A DNA stretch of 64,000 nucleotides. It comes from Flavobacteriales bacterium. Lineage in GTDB: Bacteria; Bacteroidota; Bacteroidia; NS11-12g; UBA9320. The stretch spans positions 412,622-476,621 of the forward strand of contig JACJZW010000002.1 in NCBI GenBank assembly GCA_020635355.1, in the 5' to 3' direction. Of this stretch, positions 16,780-24,874 are shown piece after piece. The translations under genes were made by a program, and so were the position numbers. The number at the start of each line of letters is the position of its first letter. Positions within the stretch are counted from its first letter, which is position 1. The notes beneath the pieces were generated by a model. That model was not told the DNA's origin and made no database searches. It was given only the letters and a program-made list of their open reading frames with translations.

Positions 16780-17835
16780 TTAATAACTGCGTTCTCCAAA
16801 TAAGTCGGTTTCCAGCAATCTGACGGTTTCATCATGCGGCAAGTCAAGACCCATGACAGCCATCATTTTGGCCAGCGCAGCTTCATGAGTCATATCGGCA
16901 CCGGAAACCACACCAAGTGTGGCAAACGGACTGCTGGCACCATATCGCCCAATGTTTACACCACCTTCCTGACACTGGGTTACGAAAACAATGATGGTCC
17001 CATTCTCACGTGCCTTTTCCAATACACCGATAAATTCCGGTGAACAGGGGGCGTTCCCGGAGCCATAGGTTCGAAGCAACAAACCTTCCACCTCCTGATC
17101 CAACACCAAGCGAGCCAGCTGTTCCGGTCTCAAACCCGGAAAGAGGCCTATTTCAACCACGCGGGTATTGAGCTTTCGCAAACAGGAAAAGGATTTTTCC
17201 GGCATTGGAAGCACGTAACGCTTCCGGATATTGATCTCCTGTTCCAATTCGGCCAGGGCTGGATAATTGGGTGATACAAATCCTTCAAAATCATTGGTAC
17301 TGGCCTTGGTACTTCGATTTCCGCGTAACACCCTGTCGTTAAAGCAAATGCAGACTTCCGGAATGATCTCCAGACCAAAGGCTTTGGCGGCGGCAATATG
17401 AATGGCATTACTCAGATTGGTAATGGCATCGGATCTCGAATGGGAAATGGGTAACTGTGAACCGGTTAGTACCAGAGGTTTGGCCAGATTCTGCAATATA
17501 AAACTCAAGCCGCTGGCCGTATAGGCCATGGTATCTGTTCCGTGAATAATAATAAACCCATCGAATTGGTCGTACCGCTTTTCGATTTCAGCGGCCATCA
17601 TCAACCAGTGATCAGAACTGAATTGCGAGGAGTCCATCACCTGTTCAAAGCTGTGGTATTCAAATTCGATGTGCCGGCCCTGGGTGAAATAACCGTCGGG
17701 CGTAATGGCGGGCATGAAGTATTGCAGTTCTTCCCACGACTTAGGTACTAGCGGACTGTTGGGAACTTCCGGATCAGCGTGACCCATCCCGATGGTTCCA
17801 CCCGTATACAGTATAAAAACCCGTGCTTCAGGCAT
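16780..17835 (-). CDS. ansA: type I asparaginase
   Basis: The enzyme hydrolyses L-asparagine to aspartate and ammonia. The 351-residue length and motifs LYTGGTIGMG (Thr at about 11-14) and IIIHGTDTMAYTASGLSFIL (about 96-115) place it with cytoplasmic type I asparaginases. No signal peptide is present, in agreement with type I. The start overlaps the end of pyrB by 8 nt, making it the last gene of an EVE-pyrR-pyrB-ansA unit. That link is sensible because aspartate is a substrate of PyrB. Confidence 0.93.
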   Translation of the reverse strand: MPEARVFILYTGGTIGMGHADPEVPNSPLVPKSWEELQYFMPAITPDGYFTQGRHIEFEYHSFEQVMDSSQFSSDHWLMMAAEIEKRYDQFDGFIIIHGTDTMAYTASGLSFILQNLAKPLVLTGSQLPISHSRSDAITNLSNAIHIAAAKAFGLEIIPEVCICFNDRVLRGNRSTKASTNDFEGFVSPNYPALAELEQEINIRKRYVLPMPEKSFSCLRKLNTRVVEIGLFPGLRPEQLARLVLDQEVEGLLLRTYGSGNAPCSPEFIGVLEKARENGTIIVFVTQCQEGGVNIGRYGASSPFATLGVVSGADMTHEAALAKMMAVMGLDLPHDETVRLLETDLFGERSY

Positions 17836-18763
17836 TGGAATCCCCTTGGGCAGCCAATAAGTAAAGAACGGCCATCCGGATGGCTACGCCATTCTCTACC
17901 TGGTTTAATATGATGGAGTGCTCGGAATCAGCCACATCAGAAGTGATTTCGACACCTCGGTTAATCGGACCTGGGTGCATGATGACAATTTCCTTGTTCA
18001 GATTTTCAAGCCGATCCAACGTGAGACCATATTGCATGGAATACTCCCTTAGTGATGGGAAATATTTGATTTCCTGACGTTCCAACTGAATGCGCAACAT
18101 GTTGGCTACATCGCACCATTCCAAAGCCCGATTCAGGTCGTATTCCACTTCCACACCCAAGGCACCAATGTGCTTGGGAATGAGGGTAGGGGGGCCACAC
18201 ACCTTAACGTGGGCTCCCAATTTTTTAAGGCAGTAAATATTGGAAAGTGCAACTCTGCTGTGCAGGATATCGCCAACAATGACAATTTTCTTGTTGGTGA
18301 GATCACCAAATTTTTCGCGCATGGAATACGCATCCAGAAGAGCTTGTGTGGGATGCTCGTGCGTCCCATCACCCGCGTTCACTATTTGGGCATCAATGTG
18401 GCGGGAGAGAAAGGTGCAGGCACCGGGTGCCGGGTGACGCATCACAATCATATCCACCTTCATGGATAGGATATTCTTGACCGTATCAATCAGTGTTTCA
18501 CCTTTGGATACCGATGAGGATGAACTGGAGAAGTTAACCACATCGGCCGACAAACGCTTTTCAGCCAACTCAAAAGATACTCGGGTCCTGGTGGAGTTTT
18601 CAAAGAAGAGGTTGGCAATGGTGATGTCTCTCAGGGAGGGAACTTTCTTGATGGGACGGTTGATAATGGATTTAAAATTATCTGCCGTTTCGAAAATGAG
18701 GTGAATGTCTTCAGGGGTGAGGTCCCGAATCCCGAGAAGATGATTCGACGAGAGACTTGTCAT
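17828..18763 (-). CDS. pyrB: aspartate carbamoyltransferase catalytic subunit
   Basis: PyrB joins carbamoyl phosphate and aspartate in the first committed step of pyrimidine synthesis. The 311-residue protein shows the carbamoyl-phosphate motif FFENSTRTRVSFE (STRTR at 57-61), MRHPAPGA, and the HPTQALLDAY motif. No pyrI gene is adjacent, so the enzyme is probably the unregulated type without a regulatory subunit. It overlaps pyrR by 4 nt (ATGA) and ansA by 8 nt. Confidence 0.97.
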   Translation of the reverse strand: MTSLSSNHLLGIRDLTPEDIHLIFETADNFKSIINRPIKKVPSLRDITIANLFFENSTRTRVSFELAEKRLSADVVNFSSSSSSVSKGETLIDTVKNILSMKVDMIVMRHPAPGACTFLSRHIDAQIVNAGDGTHEHPTQALLDAYSMREKFGDLTNKKIVIVGDILHSRVALSNIYCLKKLGAHVKVCGPPTLIPKHIGALGVEVEYDLNRALEWCDVANMLRIQLERQEIKYFPSLREYSMQYGLTLDRLENLNKEIVIMHPGPINRGVEITSDVADSEHSIILNQVENGVAIRMAVLYLLAAQGDSNA

Positions 18764-19302
18764 TCGTTATTTTCTGTGATGATCCAGACTTTATTTTCTT
18801 TCTCTAAGTCCACCATAACCTTGTCGTTGGCACGGGTATCTACCTCGGTTCCGACGTAATCCGGTTGAATGGGAAGTTCGCGGTTAAACCGGCGGTCAAT
18901 TAGGGTTAACAATTCTGTTTGGTTGGGCCGGCCAAAATCTGCCAGAGCATTCAGGGCTGAACGTACAGACCGGCCGGTGTACAATACGTCGTCAATCAGG
19001 ATCACGTTTTTACGCTCAACTATAAAATCCAATTTGATGGAATTGGGAATGAGTGGTTTGTGTGATCTGCGAAAATCGTCCCGATAGAAGGTGCTGTCCA
19101 ATTCTCCGAAAAGTATGTTGGATAGTCCTAATCTTTTGACCAGGCGTTCATGCAGCAAACGGGCAAGCGAGATACCTCTGGGTTGCAACCCGATCAAGGC
19201 CGAATTACTGAAGTCGCCATGATTCTCAATAAGTTCTAGCATCAGTCGGTTCAGGACGATGTCCAGTTGCTCAGAATCCAGTATGAGTCGTTGTTTGCTC
19301 AC
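18760..19302 (-). CDS. pyrR: PyrR: pyrimidine operon regulator / uracil phosphoribosyltransferase
   Basis: PyrR binds pyr mRNA in response to UMP and also has uracil phosphoribosyltransferase activity. The 180-residue protein has the PRPP-binding signature NVILIDDVLYTGRSV (about 99-113) and the family motif ALIGLQPRGISLARLL. It sits directly before pyrB with a 4-nt overlap and after the EVE-domain gene with a 4-nt overlap. I saw no clear PyrR-binding loop (AGAGAGGCU-like) in the upstream leader. A terminator-like hairpin does lie between rpsA and this operon (19722-19755), so attenuation is possible but not shown. Confidence 0.94.
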   Translation of the reverse strand: MSKQRLILDSEQLDIVLNRLMLELIENHGDFSNSALIGLQPRGISLARLLHERLVKRLGLSNILFGELDSTFYRDDFRRSHKPLIPNSIKLDFIVERKNVILIDDVLYTGRSVRSALNALADFGRPNQTELLTLIDRRFNRELPIQPDYVGTEVDTRANDKVMVDLEKENKVWIITENNE

Positions 19303-19706
19303 GCTTCAGACAATTTCAGGATGTGATCAAATTCTTCCGGTTTCACTTTTGAAACGCTTAATCGGCTGATGCGGATCAATTCCAGTGTTTCCAACAGGGA
19401 ATCTTTTTTCATCTCTGCCAGGGTGACTGCTCTTTTGAGCGGGCGCACAACCTGGACATCAACCGCCACCCAGCGGTCATCGTCAGTGGTTGGATCCTGG
19501 TAGGCTGTTTTGACCACCTTAGCCAGCCCCACTATTTCCTTTCCTTCGTTGCTGTGATAGAACAAGCAGAGATCGCCTACTTCCATTGCCCTCAAATTGA
19601 GCCGGGCCGCGTAGTTCCGAACACCATCCCAAAAGGTCTGTCCATCCTTCTCGAACTGCTGCCAGCTATACTTGTGCGGTTCTGATTTTATGAGCCAGTA
19701 ATTCAT
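19299..19706 (-). CDS. EVE domain protein
   Basis: The 135-residue protein is a stand-alone EVE domain (PUA-like fold), related to thymocyte nuclear protein 1. Typical motifs are MNYWLIKSEPHKYSWQQFEK, WDGVRNYAARLNLRAM, GDLCLFYHSNEGKEIVGLAK and WVAVDVQVVRPL. EVE domains bind modified bases in DNA or RNA; the target of this one is unknown. I chose the ATG at 19706, because a longer frame would translate the rpsA terminator. It is the first gene of the pyrR-pyrB-ansA unit and shares a 4-nt overlap with pyrR. Confidence 0.9.
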   Translation of the reverse strand: MNYWLIKSEPHKYSWQQFEKDGQTFWDGVRNYAARLNLRAMEVGDLCLFYHSNEGKEIVGLAKVVKTAYQDPTTDDDRWVAVDVQVVRPLKRAVTLAEMKKDSLLETLELIRISRLSVSKVKPEEFDHILKLSEA

Positions 19707-19721
19707 TGATTTTTCGATCGG

Positions 19722-19755
19722 CAAAAAAAAACCCTGACGTTTCACCGTCAGGGTT
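19722..19755 (-). terminator. terminator after rpsA, in the leader region of the EVE-pyr operon
   Basis: On the minus strand AACCCTGACG pairs with CGTCAGGGTT over a 6-nt loop and is followed by TTTTTTTT. It lies 48 nt after the rpsA stop and 16 nt before the EVE start. It most simply ends the rpsA transcript; a role as a pyr attenuator cannot be excluded. Confidence 0.9.
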
Positions 19756-19802
19756 CAAAGATGTGATTTTTTCGTGTATTGAACTCGTGAGAGTTACGTA
19801 CA

Positions 19803-22130
19803 TCAGGCTTGAAGTTCTTTGAGTTGCTCCATCCATCCGTTCTTACTCACGATGTCGGCTTTACCAATGGCTTCTTCAAGCGCGGCAATGCCGTCTGCGT
19901 CCAGTGCACCGATCTGTGCGTAGGTGGTGAAACCGGCTTCGATTAATTTCTTCTCGAGGGCTGGTCCTACACCATTCAACTTTTTCAGATCGTCCGATCC
20001 GTCGGTTGCAGGAGTCACTTCCTTGGCAGCCGGAGCTTCCTTAGTAGCCTTTGCTTCGGCTTCTTTTTTGGCGAGTTTCTCTTCTGCAGACTTACGGCTG
20101 GCGGCTTCCATCTTAGCTTTCAAGGCAGCAAGTTGGTCGAGTTCTCCAAGTGTGGATACCTCGTTGCCGCGGTTGAGTTGATCAACCATCTTGCTGGCTT
20201 TTTTAGCGGATTTGGCTTTAGCAGTTTTCTCGGAATCAACCCGAGCGCGTTCCTGCTCTTTCCAGATATCGGTGTGCGAAACGATGATTCGTTTTTGATC
20301 CTTGTTGAATTCAATGATTCGGAAGGTCAACGCTTCATCAACCTTAGGAGTTGATTTGTCTTCCTTCTTCAAGTGTTTGGTTGGTGCAAAACCTTCCACA
20401 CCATACGGCAACGTTACGGTTGCTCCTTTATCATTGATTTCAATGATGGTTCCTTCGTGTTCAGAACCTTCAGTGAAGATGCTTTCGAAGGTATCCCAAG
20501 GATTCTCATCAAGCTGTTTGTGGCCTAGGCTCAATCGACGGTTTTCCTGATCGATTTCCAAAACCACTACTTCCAGTTCTTCACCTTTCTTGGTGAATTC
20601 AGCCGGATGCTTGATTTTCTTGCTCCAGCTCAGATCGCTAACGTGTACCAGTCCGTCAACTCCCTCTTCCAATTCCACGAACAAACCGTAGTTGGTGAGG
20701 TTGCGAACGATACCCTTGTGCTTGCTGTCAACCGGATATTTTGCAGCGATGTTTTCCCATGGGTCAGGAGTCAATTGCTTAATGCCCAAGGACATTTTAT
20801 GCTCTTCTTTCTCCAGGGTAAGAATAACTGCTTCTACTTCGTCTCCAACCTTCATGAAGTCCTGAGGATTGCGCAGGTGTTGTGACCAGCTCATCTCAGA
20901 AACGTGAATGAGGCCTTCGATTCCATTTTCAATTTCAACGAATGCACCGTAATCGGCAACGGTAACCACTTTACCTTTAACGTGGGCTCCAACCTGAAGA
21001 TCTTCAGGAAGGTTTTCCCATGGATGTGAGGTAAGTTGTTTGAGACCGAGGGAGATTCGTTTCTTGTCGTCGTCAAAGTCAAGAACAACAACGTTGATTT
21101 TCTGATCGAGTTGAAGTACTTCTTCCGGGTGGTTGATACGTCCCCAAGACACATCGGTAATGTGCAGCAGGCCGTCCAAGCCTCCGAGGTCGATGAACAC
21201 ACCAAACGATGTCATGTTCTTCACAACCCCTTCGAGTACCTGACCTTTTTCGAGTTTAGAAAGGATCTCACCTTTTTGTGCCTCGATGTCGTCTTCAATC
21301 AATGCTTTGTGAGAGATCACGACGTTCTTAAACGCTTCGTTGATCTTCACTACCTTGAATTCCATTTTTTGACCTACATACTGATCGTAGTCACGGATCG
21401 GTTTAACGTCAATTTGGGAACCAGGAAGGAAGGCATCCAGTCCAAGAAGATCTACTACAAGACCACCTTTGGTTCGGGACTTGATCAAACCGGTTAGGAT
21501 TTCACCCTTCTCATGAGCGAGAAGAATTTTGTCCCATGCTGTTTCGGCTTGAGCCTTTTTACGTGAAAGAACGAGCTGACCGAGTTCATCCTCCGTTTCC
21601 ACCACATAAACTTCAACTTCATCACCCGCTTTCAATTCGGGCATGTCTTTGAATTCTGTGCGGCTTACCATTCCGTCTGATTTGAACCCAACGTCAATCA
21701 CGACGTCTTTCTTGTTCATGGACACAACGGTTCCTTTGATGATGCTGTTTTCTTCGATGCTGGAGAAGGTACCTTTATAAAGGCTCTCCAGTTCAGTTCG
21801 TCCGGCATCGTCATACTGACTAAATCCTTCTTTGTCCATACTCCAGTCAAATGCTGACTCGTCGTGAACGGGATCGGGAACGTTGCGGTAATCTTTTCGT
21901 TCCACAACTTCATCGTCTTCATCGTCGTCCTCAGAATCGTCAGATACCTTGGTAGCAGTTGCTTTTACAGCTTCCGCAACGGGTTCTGATTTCTCAGGTG
22001 TTTCGACCTTGGCGTCTTCAGATGTTTCTGTGGTTGATGGTTGGTTGGTTGCATCGGTAGATACATCCTTGGTTTCTACCGTGTTTTCAGAGAGTTCAGA
22101 GCTCTCCAGATTGTTGTTTTGTTCTGTCAA
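19803..22130 (-). CDS. rpsA: 30S ribosomal protein S1 with acidic N-terminal tail and C-terminal helix-hairpin-helix
   Basis: S1 binds mRNA on the small subunit and helps it unfold and initiate. Six S1 (OB-fold) domains are visible at about 129-191, 209-275, 297-365, 382-451, 468-537 and 555-620, with hallmark strings such as GVFIDLGGLDGLLHITDVSW. Two extra parts make it 775 residues, against roughly 560-620 in many bacteria. One is a disordered acidic Ser/Thr/Glu-rich tail (1-95). The other is a Lys/Ala/Glu linker (625-710) leading to LKKLNGVGPALEKKLIEAGF (715-734), a helix-hairpin-helix signature. Translation starts at TTG (22128-22130), ten nt after AGGAGG; no in-frame ATG exists until residue 98. 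It is monocistronic, with its own promoter (22160-22190) and terminator (19722-19755). Confidence 0.93.
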   Translation of the reverse strand: MTEQNNNLESSELSENTVETKDVSTDATNQPSTTETSEDAKVETPEKSEPVAEAVKATATKVSDDSEDDDEDDEVVERKDYRNVPDPVHDESAFDWSMDKEGFSQYDDAGRTELESLYKGTFSSIEENSIIKGTVVSMNKKDVVIDVGFKSDGMVSRTEFKDMPELKAGDEVEVYVVETEDELGQLVLSRKKAQAETAWDKILLAHEKGEILTGLIKSRTKGGLVVDLLGLDAFLPGSQIDVKPIRDYDQYVGQKMEFKVVKINEAFKNVVISHKALIEDDIEAQKGEILSKLEKGQVLEGVVKNMTSFGVFIDLGGLDGLLHITDVSWGRINHPEEVLQLDQKINVVVLDFDDDKKRISLGLKQLTSHPWENLPEDLQVGAHVKGKVVTVADYGAFVEIENGIEGLIHVSEMSWSQHLRNPQDFMKVGDEVEAVILTLEKEEHKMSLGIKQLTPDPWENIAAKYPVDSKHKGIVRNLTNYGLFVELEEGVDGLVHVSDLSWSKKIKHPAEFTKKGEELEVVVLEIDQENRRLSLGHKQLDENPWDTFESIFTEGSEHEGTIIEINDKGATVTLPYGVEGFAPTKHLKKEDKSTPKVDEALTFRIIEFNKDQKRIIVSHTDIWKEQERARVDSEKTAKAKSAKKASKMVDQLNRGNEVSTLGELDQLAALKAKMEAASRKSAEEKLAKKEAEAKATKEAPAAKEVTPATDGSDDLKKLNGVGPALEKKLIEAGFTTYAQIGALDADGIAALEEAIGKADIVSKNGWMEQLKELQA

Positions 22131-22140
22131 ATCAATTTGT

Positions 22141-22146
22141 CCTCCT
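22141..22146 (-). promoter_or_regulatory. strong Shine-Dalgarno before rpsA
   Basis: The minus strand reads AGGAGG, 10 nt before the TTG start codon. It decides the start and is unusual here: the other starts I inspected (rpmE2, gyrB, groL, tig, clpP) show no such match. Confidence 0.7.
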
Positions 22147-22159
22147 TTCGAAGCGGCGG

Positions 22160-22190
22160 CAAAAGTACCATTAATAAAGAAAAAAACAAA
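22160..22190 (-). promoter_or_regulatory. promoter of rpsA
   Basis: On the minus strand TTTG (22187-22190) and TACTTTTG (22160-22167) are separated by 19 nt, a full match to the Bacteroidota -33/-7 pattern. Transcription should begin near 22155, so the leader is only about 25 nt and consists mostly of the ribosome-binding site. Confidence 0.8.
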
Positions 22191-22392
22191 TGATGGATGG
22201 CCATTTTGGAAAGGGTGCGTTCAAGTCAAGTCATTCTATCTATTTTGACAATTGAATGAAGATGATTGGAATGCCCGAAAAACGGGACTTCTTCACCCCG
22301 CCGATCAAAATATGACACTTCCGGCCAAAATATTCGGAGAGCTCAAGCAACGAATTTTCTATTTTTACCATCAAATCAGTAAATCAGAGGAC

Positions 22393-23718
22393 ATGAAAAC
22401 GATTAAAACACTCTCTCTCCTAGTTGGCGGGATCTTCTTTTCTTCAGTTGTATCAGCTCAGTCGGTTACCGGACTGAAGTGGAATACATCCGTTCAATCA
22501 CAGGTTCAACTTGTGAAGTTAAATCCTACCAACGGTGATGTTTTAAGTCCCGTTAAATCTATCCAACTCCAGAGTGGAACCAACTATATTCCTGGTACCA
22601 TGCATCACGATGGTTCCAATGACCTGTTGTTCTTCATGACTGGAGCTCAAAACAACTTTCAAGGTTTCGTGACCAGCAAGCTTGTTCTTACCAGAGCATC
22701 CAGCGGAGAAGTTCTCAGAACCATGGATGTGACCGGATCGATGGCTCCATTTATTATCTCCGAGCGCAACGAACTCGGCTTCATCGGCACTGAACGTGAA
22801 AGCCACGGTTATGGAAATAACGACGACGTGATTTCTCTGAAGGTATTTGATTTGAATAAAGGCAAGGCTCGTGTGTCGGTAAAATTGCCTAACCTTTCAT
22901 TTGCATCGGTTAATGCTCCATTTGTAGGTGATGCACCGCAAATGAATGGAACTAAATCAGCCGGTAAGCATTTGGCACTTAGCTCTACTTGTTACATCTC
23001 AGATTCGAAAGAAATTGTGTTCTCAGCTACGGATGTAATGGGCGTACAACGCTTGTTCAGAATTGATGTTGAATCAGGTGAACTCATCAACGCCCTTTCC
23101 CTGGATGTTGAGGTGTTGGATATGGCGTTTGATGCTGAAAGCAAAAAACTTCATGCACTTTACATTATTAAAGAAGTATCAGGCAAAACCTACCTCGAAG
23201 TAGGAACTCTCAATATCAACAGCCGAATGATCACAGATGCTACTCGTATCCGCGAAATTGCCACTTCTGAATACCCGGTTATGGATGGTACGATCAAGGT
23301 TGGAGAATCCAGTGTTTATGTTTCCAAGCAAAACATGTCTGGCAAGCAGGAAATATACACGGTAGATCATGCTGATCACAGCTTGATTCAATCGGTTGCT
23401 CAACCAACCAGTATTGAGAAAGTGGATTTCGAATTTCCATATATGCCAACGGATGCCGGATCTACCAATCTATCTAATTTGATTAGTGTCTATCCAAATC
23501 CAACTACGGATCAGGTGACGCTTGCTTCCAATGCACGTGCCCTGGTTACTAACGTGGTGATTCGAAATAATCTTGGTCAAACGGTTCAGGTAATTGACAT
23601 CAATTCCGGACTTACTGAGAATACCTTGAATATCTCCTATTTGGCTCCGGGTATGTATACCCTGGAAATCTCAACAGACAAGTCTACGCCTGTAGTTGAG
23701 AAGCTGGTAGTTCATTAA
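22393..23718 (+). CDS. T9SS type A sorting domain protein
   Basis: The 441-residue protein starts with a signal peptide (MKTIKTLSLLVGGIFFSSVV, cleaved near SAQ). Its body, about 22-360, is beta-rich with repeated strand patterns (DLLFFMTGAQNNFQGFVTSK, KEIVFSATDVMGVQRLFRID) that suggest a beta-propeller. The last 80 residues are a T9SS type A sorting domain: YPNPTTDQVTLASNA, LGQTV, LAPGMYTLEIST and VEKLVVH. It should be exported to the surface or medium; ligand and activity are unknown. I chose the ATG at 22393 because it begins the signal peptide. A TATTTTTA box (22360-22367), one base off the -7 consensus, lies 25 nt upstream. The peroxidase gene follows after 24 nt. Confidence 0.85.
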   Translation: MKTIKTLSLLVGGIFFSSVVSAQSVTGLKWNTSVQSQVQLVKLNPTNGDVLSPVKSIQLQSGTNYIPGTMHHDGSNDLLFFMTGAQNNFQGFVTSKLVLTRASSGEVLRTMDVTGSMAPFIISERNELGFIGTERESHGYGNNDDVISLKVFDLNKGKARVSVKLPNLSFASVNAPFVGDAPQMNGTKSAGKHLALSSTCYISDSKEIVFSATDVMGVQRLFRIDVESGELINALSLDVEVLDMAFDAESKKLHALYIIKEVSGKTYLEVGTLNINSRMITDATRIREIATSEYPVMDGTIKVGESSVYVSKQNMSGKQEIYTVDHADHSLIQSVAQPTSIEKVDFEFPYMPTDAGSTNLSNLISVYPNPTTDQVTLASNARALVTNVVIRNNLGQTVQVIDINSGLTENTLNISYLAPGMYTLEISTDKSTPVVEKLVVH

Positions 23719-23742
23719 TAAGGTACACAGGATATCGTCTTT

Positions 23743-24804
23743 ATGATGCGAACGATCAGTTTGTCGGCTCTGTGTTGCATTTTCCTGACCGGCATCCTTG
23801 CATCATGTACGCCTGATGATCCCCCACCGATAGTTATTGGAGGAGATGGACCTGTTCAGGACACTACATTAATTAGTGTTACCGAACTTCCTTCATTGCG
23901 CATTCCAGAGGATAATCCTCTCACCGTTGCCGGAGTAGATCTTGGTCGCCACTTGTTTTATGATAAAATCATGAGTGGTGATCAAAGCATGGCTTGTGCC
24001 ACCTGTCATCATCAAGAGAAAGCTTTTAGTGATGGGTTACGGGTGAGTGCCGGAATTCATGGTGATTCAGGAACACGCAATGCGATGGTGATCTTCAATT
24101 TGATGTGGACCGATAGCCTATTTTGGGACAGTAGGGCCGGTACTCTTCGTCAGCTTGCCACCATGCCCATTGAAAATCCGGTTGAGATGGATGCCCGTGT
24201 TCCGGATGTGTTGCAACGACTCAATGCCAGCGCCATGTACCGGAAGAAATTCTATGATGCCTTTCAAACAGACACCATCCTGGAAGTTCACCTGTCGAAA
24301 GCACTGGAGCAATTCCTCCTGACCATTACATCCGATAATTCGAAGTTTGATAAGTTCAACCGCGGAGAACTTCAGCTAACACCATCTGAAGCACGAGGAT
24401 TTGAGATTTTAAAGGTGAAGGGTTGTTTTAATTGTCATTCAACCTCGTTGATGCACGATAACATTTCGCATAATACCGGACTGGACAAGTTTCCACAGGA
24501 TCAGGGATTGGGTGATTTTACACATAATTCCAAGGACGATTTCAAATTCAAGACGCCCTCGTTGCGAAATATCATGGTAACCTCTCCCTATATGCATGAC
24601 GGACGATTCAGAACCATCGAGGAAGTCATTCATTTCTATGAGTCTGATGTTCAGTTTACATCCCGGAACATTACCGCTGATTTAATGCAGATTGCTCCGC
24701 GGAATAAACTTACAACCCAGGACATGACCGATGTGAAAGCATTTCTGAATGCCCTGACCGATGAAAACCTGTTAACGAATAAGAAATTCTCCGATCCTTT
24801 CTAG
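23743..24804 (+). CDS. di-haem cytochrome c peroxidase family lipoprotein
   Basis: This 353-residue protein belongs to the CcpA/MauG di-haem peroxidase family. The N-terminus is a lipoprotein signal (FLTGILASC, Cys22). Two haem c sites are present: CATCH at 85-89 and CFNCH at 228-232. Conserved segments SGDQSMACATCHH, KAFSDGL, GTRNAM and FWDSRAGTLRQLA fit the peroxidase fold, and FKTPSLRNIMVTSPYMHDG matches the second half. It probably reduces peroxide in the periplasm with electrons from a c-type cytochrome; MauG-like oxidation of another substrate is possible. It lies 24 nt after the T9SS protein gene and is followed by a strong terminator, so the two form a unit. Confidence 0.92.
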   Translation: MMRTISLSALCCIFLTGILASCTPDDPPPIVIGGDGPVQDTTLISVTELPSLRIPEDNPLTVAGVDLGRHLFYDKIMSGDQSMACATCHHQEKAFSDGLRVSAGIHGDSGTRNAMVIFNLMWTDSLFWDSRAGTLRQLATMPIENPVEMDARVPDVLQRLNASAMYRKKFYDAFQTDTILEVHLSKALEQFLLTITSDNSKFDKFNRGELQLTPSEARGFEILKVKGCFNCHSTSLMHDNISHNTGLDKFPQDQGLGDFTHNSKDDFKFKTPSLRNIMVTSPYMHDGRFRTIEEVIHFYESDVQFTSRNITADLMQIAPRNKLTTQDMTDVKAFLNALTDENLLTNKKFSDPF

Positions 24805-24824
24805 GTGAGAAGATATCGGACATA

Positions 24825-24856
24825 AAAAAAGCCTCGTCATGTGACGAGGCTTTTTT
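24825..24856. terminator. bidirectional terminator between peroxidase gene and groL
   Basis: GCCTCGTCA (24831-24839) pairs with TGACGAGGC (24842-24850), flanked by A7 on one side and T6 on the other. It can end both the plus-strand peroxidase transcript and the minus-strand groES-groEL transcript. Confidence 0.92.
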
Positions 24857-24874
24857 GTGCTTGGCTTTTTATGA

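Noticed and set aside
19707..19745. N-terminal extension of the EVE protein
   Set aside because: The codons fall in the rpsA terminator, and MNYWLIKSEP is the normal EVE start.
21036..21497. A 153-codon plus-strand open frame
   Set aside because: It is antisense to rpsA and has no start signal or recognisable sequence.
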